NCBI RefSeq assembly: GCF_900114925.1
Contig: NZ_FOUR01000009.1
Coordinates: 104,743 to 168,742 of the forward strand
Length of the DNA stretch: 64,000 bases
Direction: 5' to 3'
Source: Marinobacter pelagius
GTDB taxonomy: Bacteria > Pseudomonadota > Gammaproteobacteria > Pseudomonadales > Oleiphilaceae
Shown: piece after piece, positions 43,873 through 51,305 of the stretch
Position numbering within the stretch: the first letter of the stretch is position 1
Layout: the number at the start of each line of letters is the position of its first letter
Notes under the pieces: generated by a model
Seen by the model: the letters and a program-made list of their open reading frames with translations, nothing else
The model's database searches: none
Told to the model about the DNA's origin: nothing
Position numbers and translations under genes: made by a program

Positions 43873-46749
43873 ATGTCACGGTACCAGAACCAAGCCCAAA
43901 GAACCGACCTGCCGATTGCCCTGCCGCAAGTCGTCGGGCTTGTTGTTGTCCTGGTTTCCCTGCACCTGATTGCCCGCCACGATTTCCTGCTTTTCCATAC
44001 CCTCGTGGAAATGCTCCGTATTGTCGTGCTGGCAGGACTATTTGCGCTTGCCTGGCATACACGACATTGGGCCACCAACAGCTTTCTCGGAGTCATCGGC
44101 ACCGCCGCCATCTTCATCGCATCCCTTGAGCTGCTCCATACTATTGGCTACAAGGGCCTCGGCATTTTCCCCGACGATGACGGCAACCTGCCGACCCAGT
44201 TGTGGATCGCCTTCCGCTACCTTGAAGCTGTCGCTTTCCTGATCGCGGTGATGGCTGTGAGGTGGCGTATCAGCCTGATGTTACCCTTCGCGGTCTTTGG
44301 CTCGGCCGCCGTGATTCTCGGGCTTGCCGTATTCTCCGGACTATTTCCGGACAGCTACCTGGAAGGCAGCGGTCTGACGCCCTTCAAGGTTACCTCTGAG
44401 TACATCATCGCCGGGATCTTCGCGGTCACAATGATATGGCTCTACCGCCAGAGACGGCGCTTCGCCACACCGGTCTTCTACCTGATCCAGACCTCTCTGG
44501 TATTCAACATCCTGGCGACCCTGACACTCACCCGGTATGTCAGTGTCTATGGCCTTGCCAACGAACTGGGCCATTATTTGCTGCTGGTGTCTTCTTACCT
44601 GATCTACCGGGGCGTACTGGTAACCGGCCTGATCAGGCCCTACCAGTTTCTCTTCCGGGACCTGAAACGCCATGAAGAGCACCTCTCGGAACTGGTCGCC
44701 GAGCGCACTGCGCAACTTGCCCGCAGCGAATCCCTGACCAGAACCTTCATCGAACATTCGCCCGCGCTCATCTATCTGATGGATGCAGAGGGCCGCGTGA
44801 CGCTGACCAATCCTGCATTCCGGAAGCTGCTTGGTCTTGAAGGTCAACACATCCTGGGCAAGAGCATTTTTGACGTGTTTCCGCCCGCAGCGGCGGCATC
44901 GATCAGCCGCCAGGACCAGCGAGCGCGGGAACTGGCCAGGCCAATCACCGTGACCGACATCGTAAACTTCGAGAATGAGCCGAGGATGTTCGAGGCCGTG
45001 CACTTCCCGATCCTCGATGAAAACGGCCAGCTATCCGGAAGCGGAGCCATTGCAACCGATGTCACCGACCATCGCCGGACCCAGGCCAACTACGAGCTGA
45101 TGGTTCAGGCTGCCATGGATGGTCTGCTGGTGATGGATTACGAGGCAAACTTCATCCAGGTCAACCGTGCAACGGAAGAGATCACGGGATACTCCCAGAC
45201 CGAGCTGCTGGAAATGAACATCCGTGACCTGGAAGTGGATCTGGACGCCGAAGCCATCGAGCGCTCACTGGATCAGGTCATGGTTGAGGGTTCAGGGCGT
45301 CTGGAAAGCCGCTGGCGCCATAAAGATGGCAGCATCCGGGATGTGGAAATCAGCGCCCACGTCTTTGATGGCACATTCACCTCGGGCTTTTTCTCCTTCG
45401 TGCGGGACATCACCAAGCGCAAGTCCAACCTGGCCCGAATCGAGTTTCTCGCCCACTTCGATCCCCTGACCAGGCTCCCGAACCGCGCCCGGTTCGAGGA
45501 ACTGGTCAATGACCGCCTGGACCGTGCCGGATCTTCAGGCAGTCGCTACGCCCTGGTTTATCTGGATCTGGACAACTTCAAGGACATCAATGATTCACTG
45601 GGCCACACCGTCGGCGATAACCTGCTGAAGGAAGTAGCCCGTCGTCTGGGCACCCTCCCCCCGGAAACCCATGTCATCGCCCGCGCATCCGGGGATGAGT
45701 TCATGGTGCTGGCCAAACTCGGGCCCGAAGAGAAATCCTGTGTGCATGAAATGGAGAGGCTTCACCAGTTGTTCGCCAACAGTTTCGCAATAGAAGGACA
45801 CCATCTGGCAACTTCTGTCTCCATGGGGGTCGCCCTGTTCCCGGATGACGGTGATGACTTCACCACGCTATCCCGCAATGCCGATACCGCCATGTACGCG
45901 GCCAAGATGGAGGGAAGAAACACCTTCCGCCGGTTCGATACCACCATGCAGGAGAAGGCCTTCGAGCGGCAGAACCTGCTGGCCAAGCTGCGCGGAGCCC
46001 TGGAAAGAAAGGAAATGGAAGTCTATTACCAGCCCCAGATGGACCTGGCCACGCGCAAGATCACCGGCGCGGAGGCGATCTTGCGCTGGAACAATCCGGA
46101 GCTGGCGTGGGTATCCCCTTCCCGCTTTATCCCGATCGCCGAAGAAAGCGGCCTGATCGTGGAAATTGGCGAATGGGTACTGCGTGAGGCCTGCCGGCAG
46201 GGCCAGGCCTGGCTGGAGAGCGGAATGCCGCCGATTACCCTGGCGGTCAACCTGTCTGCGATTCAGTTCCAGCGGGGGGATCTGTGTGACAAGGTCGGCG
46301 GGATACTGGACGAAACCGGCTTCGAAGGCCGTTACCTGGAACTGGAACTGACCGAATCCGTACTGATCGGCGACCATAAACGGGTGGTAAAGACGATTCA
46401 GGGGCTTAAACAGCGCGACATCCATCTTGCCATCGACGACTTCGGTACCGGCTATTCCAGCCTTGCCTACCTTAACCGCTTCGCGGTGGACAAACTCAAG
46501 ATCGATCGCTCGTTCATCCATGACATGGGCTCGGATCCCAATAACTCATCGGTCGTGCTTGCGATTATCCGCATGGCGCACAGCCTGGGCCTGAAAGTGA
46601 TCGCCGAAGGCGTAGAGAACGCATCCCAGCTGGAGCAGCTCGACAGGCTCGCTTGCGACGAGGTGCAGGGTTATCACCTCGGCAAGCCCATGCCTGCTAC
46701 CACGTTTCAGCGTCTTCTTTCCAATGGTGTCATGACACTCCCCGATTGA
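43873..46749 (+). CDS. MASE3-PAS-PAS-GGDEF-EAL c-di-GMP signalling protein
   Basis: A 958-residue membrane protein. A MASE3 sensor with seven or so helices occupies about 1-260, PAS1 about 285-400, PAS2 about 405-515, GGDEF about 525-690 and EAL about 705-950. The cyclase motif reads ASGDEF (605-610), with Ser for the first Gly, and the phosphodiesterase motif reads EAI (734-736) for EAL. Other EAL residues are present (NLSAIQFQRGDL, ELELTES, IDDFGTGYSSL). Hydrolysis of c-di-GMP is therefore more likely than synthesis. Its 3' end overlaps the convergent phosphoribosyltransferase gene by 20 bases. Confidence 0.9.
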   Translation: MSRYQNQAQRTDLPIALPQVVGLVVVLVSLHLIARHDFLLFHTLVEMLRIVVLAGLFALAWHTRHWATNSFLGVIGTAAIFIASLELLHTIGYKGLGIFPDDDGNLPTQLWIAFRYLEAVAFLIAVMAVRWRISLMLPFAVFGSAAVILGLAVFSGLFPDSYLEGSGLTPFKVTSEYIIAGIFAVTMIWLYRQRRRFATPVFYLIQTSLVFNILATLTLTRYVSVYGLANELGHYLLLVSSYLIYRGVLVTGLIRPYQFLFRDLKRHEEHLSELVAERTAQLARSESLTRTFIEHSPALIYLMDAEGRVTLTNPAFRKLLGLEGQHILGKSIFDVFPPAAAASISRQDQRARELARPITVTDIVNFENEPRMFEAVHFPILDENGQLSGSGAIATDVTDHRRTQANYELMVQAAMDGLLVMDYEANFIQVNRATEEITGYSQTELLEMNIRDLEVDLDAEAIERSLDQVMVEGSGRLESRWRHKDGSIRDVEISAHVFDGTFTSGFFSFVRDITKRKSNLARIEFLAHFDPLTRLPNRARFEELVNDRLDRAGSSGSRYALVYLDLDNFKDINDSLGHTVGDNLLKEVARRLGTLPPETHVIARASGDEFMVLAKLGPEEKSCVHEMERLHQLFANSFAIEGHHLATSVSMGVALFPDDGDDFTTLSRNADTAMYAAKMEGRNTFRRFDTTMQEKAFERQNLLAKLRGALERKEMEVYYQPQMDLATRKITGAEAILRWNNPELAWVSPSRFIPIAEESGLIVEIGEWVLREACRQGQAWLESGMPPITLAVNLSAIQFQRGDLCDKVGGILDETGFEGRYLELELTESVLIGDHKRVVKTIQGLKQRDIHLAIDDFGTGYSSLAYLNRFAVDKLKIDRSFIHDMGSDPNNSSVVLAIIRMAHSLGLKVIAEGVENASQLEQLDRLACDEVQGYHLGKPMPATTFQRLLSNGVMTLPD

Positions 46750-47398
46750 GTGCCTCGAAGCTTGCCTGCAACAGCTCGCACACTTCCTCGTCCGTCACCG
46801 GATTAAAATTCCGATAGAACTGGCCGACATAATTGAACTCTGCCGGCTCCTGCAGGCAGATGCAGTGATCCACCATTTCCCCGTATTTGTCGGTCGTGCC
46901 TTCCGGCCCGGCCGGAATGGCCACAATCAGTGATCTGGCTCCGGCGTTTCTGACCATTTCGATCGCCAGGTCCATGGTGGCGCCGGTTGCGATGCCATCG
47001 TCGACGAGGATCACCTGCCGGCCCTGAAGATCCGCTGTCGGAGCATAGCCTCGGTAGGCCTTTTTGCGCTCGTAGATGACGCTGAGTTCCAGATCCCTTA
47101 CCCGTTTTATCTGCTCCGAAGTGATCGCCAGCGAACGCACCAGCTCCGAATTCAGGTGCGGTATCCCGTCCTCTCCCACTGCTCCCATGGCCACCTCCGG
47201 CTGCCATGGCACCCCGAGCTTGCGAATGTTCAGGAAATCCAGCTGCAAATTCAGCTGACGGGCAATTTCGTAACCGATGGGAACTCCTCCACGGGGAAGC
47301 CCCAGAACCACGGCGTTGGACTCAATATTCATCTCTGCCAGCACTTCAGCCAACCGGGCACCGGCGTCCTTCCTGTCCTTGAAGCGAGTTTCAGCCAT
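46730..47398 (-). CDS. phosphoribosyltransferase-family protein
   Basis: A 222-residue protein with the PRPP-binding loop QVILVDDGIATGATMDLAIE (about 128-147) of type I phosphoribosyltransferases. The N-terminal segment VVLGLPRGGVPIGYEIARQL is typical of predicted PRTases often fused to dienelactone hydrolase-like domains; no such domain is present here. The start at 47398 is set by GGAGG 5 bases upstream. The substrate is unknown. Confidence 0.82.
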   Translation of the reverse strand: MAETRFKDRKDAGARLAEVLAEMNIESNAVVLGLPRGGVPIGYEIARQLNLQLDFLNIRKLGVPWQPEVAMGAVGEDGIPHLNSELVRSLAITSEQIKRVRDLELSVIYERKKAYRGYAPTADLQGRQVILVDDGIATGATMDLAIEMVRNAGARSLIVAIPAGPEGTTDKYGEMVDHCICLQEPAEFNYVGQFYRNFNPVTDEEVCELLQASFEALNRGVS

Positions 47399-47692
47399 CC
47401 TTGCCTCCATGATCCCGTTCCAGTTCCTTTCAAAACATAGTAGCGCCAAGCCAGCTCAACCGGAAATTTCTATACCGGCAATCATAGGTACAACCCGCTC
47501 CTTCCTGATGGCTATTTTTTGATCCAGATCTACCACGCTCAGAAATTCTGGACCTATAGTTATCTTACACAGAAGAGCAGAAGGGGTAGGCAAGGCCACC
47601 AACGCCCTGCCAGGTAGTTGCCAATCGACGGCTTCTGTCCGGATTTGTATTAGTTACGGTGCTCCGGCGTAACATCTTCAATGGGTGTGGCC

Positions 47693-49813
47693 ATGATGTA
47701 TTTGCACAACTACAGAAAAGCTTTTTTTGGAACCCTCCTGACCTCTGCCTTCCTCGCTGGCTGCGATGGCAGCTCGTCCAACTTTGGCAGCTTGCCGGAT
47801 GTCATTGATAACGGAGGAACGATCCCCCAGGCCGATATTTCCCCGGCCGTACTAGATAGTGCCGCGTCTTTCCTTGGCGCCGCCACCGGAAAAGAGATAC
47901 CGCTTTCGGTGGATTCAGTCATTTTTATCAACTCGGCACTGGGACTGAACGATGTCCCCAATGATCCGCAGAACCTGTTTGGTGACTTGTGGATGATCGT
48001 ACGCGATGCCTATGGCGCTCCTGTGCTGGATACCCAGGGCTGCGTACAACCCATCGCCTCGGAAACAATCACGCTTCCGGACGGCACCACGACTGACACG
48101 GTGCCAATGGTCATTGATACTCTGGAAGAAGAGCCGGTTTGTGCAGTGGAGGAAGGCTACGAGCAGTACACCATCGAACTGGAGATCGGACGTCTGAACA
48201 TGGTTCGCACCATGACCCAGAATCCGACCGTTTTCGCTCGTGCTCTGGAAGAGGCCATCAAGAACATCAACGCCTCCGAATCGATCAAACTTGACCCTGC
48301 CGGGCGGCTGATCCTGGTTTCCAGTGATCCGGTCACCGGTTTACCGGTTGAAAACACCATCGACTCTCCGCGTGAGAACCTCGCCCTATACAATGCACTT
48401 CTCAAGGAAGGTCGGATTGCTGGTTTCGGCCCTGAGAAACACGAGGGCGGACAGACCATCGCGCCTCAATGGCTCGAGATCCGGGAGGACCTGGACCTCG
48501 GTGACCTCGCCTATTTAAGGGACGGCACGCCAGGGCGGGACCATGGCGTTGATTTGCATGATGGCTATGCCGATCTGTCACAAGCCGTTCATGACCGGCA
48601 ACTGGATTATGCAACCCAGACTTTGAGCTACATCCAGTATTATGACGACGGCAGCGCCTGTCATTACCGTGATGAGACAGGATATGCCTGGGAGCAGGTA
48701 TTCGGCCTCGAAGATTACAATGGGGTGAACATCAACGGCTTCATGACCCATGCGGACGACGCCCGGCGCACCATCGTGTTTATGCACGATGTTATCCAGG
48801 ATATGCCGGAAGCACCGCTGCAAACCCTGCCCACAGCGGACGGAAGGTTTGACCTGATGCACGCTGCCGCTTCCTTCCTTGGAGGTGCCTCCAATAAGAG
48901 CGTGCCCCTGACCATTGACGGCCTGGTGTTCATCAATACCGTGCTTGGCCTGAACGAGGGCGTCGACTTTACCAACAAGGGGGAAGTATTTGGTGACCTT
49001 TGGGAACTGGAACGTGATGTGAATGGCGTTCCCGTACTGGATGAAAATGGCTGCCCCCAACCGATCTCGGTTAACGGTGGGTTCGTTCCAATGGTACTCG
49101 ACCCGGATTCCGGCGAATGCGAGATCGTCGAAGGCTTTGAGGATGAAGTGATTGAACTGGAGCTTGGCCGCCTGAACGTGGTTCGGGTGGCGCTGACCAA
49201 TCCGCGGGTTCTCGATCGGGCGCTGTATGATGTTGTCGAGAACTCCATCAACAATTCGGTTGGTCTCCAATTGGATCTGTCTGGTCGCCTGGCCTATGGC
49301 GTAGAAGATGCCGAAGCCGGCACTGTAACCTACAAGACTGTAGACTCACCCCTGGCTGGCCTGGCGATGTATTGGGCACTCATGCGCTGGGGCAGCCTGG
49401 AGGGCGATGTTGAGATCATGGTAGACGGAAGTTGGGTGACCCATACGCTCGTAATTGATGACGCTAGCTTCACTGATGTAACCCTTGCGGAAGCCGGGTT
49501 AGAGTTTTTGAAAGCGGATAGCTCCAGTAGCGGTGTCGGACATCTCCCGAGCGGTTACGTGGACTACAGCACCTTCACCCACACCACCGAAACCATCTAC
49601 TCGGGTGCCGAGGTGGATTTCGTGGAACGTCAACCGGATGATCTCAGCTGTGCCTACGGCGACCGCACTGAAGACGTGTGGGAGCGTGTGCTTGGTAGCG
49701 ACCAATACAGCGGTGTAAATATCGAAGCTTTCGTCAAGCAGGCTGAAGATACCCGCAATGTCATTCAGTTCATCCACACGGTGATTCAGGATCCATTGCC
49801 GGAAGCCATCTGA
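47693..49813 (+). CDS. large lipoprotein made of two tandem homologous halves
   Basis: A protein of about 706 residues. A lipobox LAGC places the lipidated Cys at residue 24. The rest is an internal duplication: residues about 45-365 and 375-700 align throughout, with ASFLGAATGKEIPLSVDSVI versus ASFLGGASNKSVPLTIDGLV, FGDLWMIVRD versus FGDLWELERD, IELEIGRLNMVR versus IELELGRLNVVR, and endings VFMHDVIQDMPEA versus QFIHTVIQDPLPEA. Each half has conserved Cys residues (DTQGCVQPI / DENGCPQPI and SACHY / LSCAY). ATG 47681 is an alternative start with no binding site. I do not recognise the family. Confidence 0.8.
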   Translation: MMYLHNYRKAFFGTLLTSAFLAGCDGSSSNFGSLPDVIDNGGTIPQADISPAVLDSAASFLGAATGKEIPLSVDSVIFINSALGLNDVPNDPQNLFGDLWMIVRDAYGAPVLDTQGCVQPIASETITLPDGTTTDTVPMVIDTLEEEPVCAVEEGYEQYTIELEIGRLNMVRTMTQNPTVFARALEEAIKNINASESIKLDPAGRLILVSSDPVTGLPVENTIDSPRENLALYNALLKEGRIAGFGPEKHEGGQTIAPQWLEIREDLDLGDLAYLRDGTPGRDHGVDLHDGYADLSQAVHDRQLDYATQTLSYIQYYDDGSACHYRDETGYAWEQVFGLEDYNGVNINGFMTHADDARRTIVFMHDVIQDMPEAPLQTLPTADGRFDLMHAAASFLGGASNKSVPLTIDGLVFINTVLGLNEGVDFTNKGEVFGDLWELERDVNGVPVLDENGCPQPISVNGGFVPMVLDPDSGECEIVEGFEDEVIELELGRLNVVRVALTNPRVLDRALYDVVENSINNSVGLQLDLSGRLAYGVEDAEAGTVTYKTVDSPLAGLAMYWALMRWGSLEGDVEIMVDGSWVTHTLVIDDASFTDVTLAEAGLEFLKADSSSSGVGHLPSGYVDYSTFTHTTETIYSGAEVDFVERQPDDLSCAYGDRTEDVWERVLGSDQYSGVNIEAFVKQAEDTRNVIQFIHTVIQDPLPEAI

Positions 49814-49828
49814 CATAAACCGGACTTC

Positions 49829-49852
49829 AAACCCCGCTTCGGCGGGGTTTTT
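49829..49852 (+). terminator. Rho-independent terminator after the duplicated lipoprotein gene
   Basis: AAACCCCGC pairs with GCGGGGTTT around a TTCG tetraloop and is followed by TTC. The A-run on the 5' side lets it also serve the convergent diguanylate cyclase gene. Confidence 0.9.
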
Positions 49853-49870
49853 CATTCTATCCGGCCCACG

Positions 49871-51163
49871 TCATGCCTGCCTCCCGGATAATGGGTACTG
49901 CACCATGATCCGGTTACGCCCCTGTCGCTTTGCCCGATAAAGCGATCGGTCACAGATTGAAAGCAAATCACGAACCGTCACAACCTCGTCCATGCAGCTG
50001 ACCACCCCGGCGCTCAGGGTGACCCGGAAATCCTGACTCTCATCACCGACAAAGCTCTCGTTTTCAATGGCGCGCCGGAGATCTTCCGCCACCTGGGCCG
50101 CGTTCTCAAGGGACGTCTGTGGCATCAGTATGAGAAATTCCTCACCTCCGGTCCGGGCTACCACGTCGGATTTTCGCACCCTGCGCTGGATCAGCTCACC
50201 GAACCGCTTCAGGACCGCATCCCCGACCGGGTGACCGTAGGCATCGTTGATTGCCTTGAAGTGGTCGAGATCAACTGCAACCAGGGAAAACTCCCCGCCA
50301 TAGCGATCCTGCTGGGCGGCAGTCTCTTCCAGTTTGCGCAGGAAGTAGCGACGATTGAATAGCCCGGTAAGCTCATCGGTAACGGACAGTCTTTCGAGCT
50401 CCAGCTCCAGGCGTTTTTCATCGTCAATATTCATCACCATACCCTGCCAGACCACCTTGCCATCCGGCTCCTGCTCTGGCTTGGCCACGCCCCGAAGCCA
50501 ACCGGTCATTCCGCTGTTGATGACCCGGTAATCGCATTCCCATTGTTCGAGAGTACTGAAAGAGTCGGCAATGGAATCATGAACAGCCTCGCGATCTTCA
50601 GGGTGAATATGCTGGAAAAGCAACTCAGCATCGGAACAGGCTTCCTCCGGTGTAATTCCAAAGAAATCCTCGACCTTCCTGCTCATATACGTGAAGTAGT
50701 AGCCGCCGTCCGGTTCCATGACAAAGGTGTAGATAAGGCCCGGCAGAGACTCTGCCAGTTGCGACAGCCGGTGCTCGGTGACCTTCTCTTCGGTTACATC
50801 GAGATGGGTTCCCATGAGCCAGCGTGGTTGATCAGTATGCGTACCGTGTAGCAGCATTCCGCGGGTATGGATGTAACGCCAGTCACCATTCTTGTGCCGC
50901 ATCCGGATGACACACTCAAACTGAGGCCCTTTGCCATCCAGGTATTTCTTTAGAGCTTTCCACGCGAGGGCGAGATCTGCCGGATGGCACAGGCGTTCCC
51001 AGGTACCAAAGGTCACCGGAGCAAGCTCATCGAGGGTGTACCCCAACATGCCCGCCCAACGTTCGTTAAAGATGACATCGTTGGTGTCCAGGTTCCATTC
51101 CCAGGTGCCTGCACCGGTGCCATCCAGTATGGCCTTAAGACGGGTTTCCGGAGATAGCTGCAT
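49871..51163 (-). CDS. PAS-PAS-GGDEF diguanylate cyclase
   Basis: A 430-residue soluble protein with PAS1 at about 5-125 (GAGTWEWNLDTNDVIFNERW), PAS2 at about 135-255 and GGDEF at about 265-425. The active-site motif is GGEEF in VVARTGGEEFLILMP, preceded by the product-inhibition site RKSD (RxxD) five residues before it, so it should make c-di-GMP under feedback control. The start at 51163 has GAGGGAAAGG upstream and is preferred over 51184. There are no membrane helices, so it senses a cytoplasmic signal. Confidence 0.9.
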   Translation of the reverse strand: MQLSPETRLKAILDGTGAGTWEWNLDTNDVIFNERWAGMLGYTLDELAPVTFGTWERLCHPADLALAWKALKKYLDGKGPQFECVIRMRHKNGDWRYIHTRGMLLHGTHTDQPRWLMGTHLDVTEEKVTEHRLSQLAESLPGLIYTFVMEPDGGYYFTYMSRKVEDFFGITPEEACSDAELLFQHIHPEDREAVHDSIADSFSTLEQWECDYRVINSGMTGWLRGVAKPEQEPDGKVVWQGMVMNIDDEKRLELELERLSVTDELTGLFNRRYFLRKLEETAAQQDRYGGEFSLVAVDLDHFKAINDAYGHPVGDAVLKRFGELIQRRVRKSDVVARTGGEEFLILMPQTSLENAAQVAEDLRRAIENESFVGDESQDFRVTLSAGVVSCMDEVVTVRDLLSICDRSLYRAKRQGRNRIMVQYPLSGRQA

Positions 51164-51305
51164 CCTTTCCCTCTGACCTGGCATTTCCGGTCGCCCAGCG
51201 CTCCCCCATATCTAAAGGCGGACGCGATCCGGCGACCTCAAAACCGAACAAACATTCAGACTAATAAGTGTAGCTGAAAACGGGATGCACAGACGGGGAT
51301 TCGCA

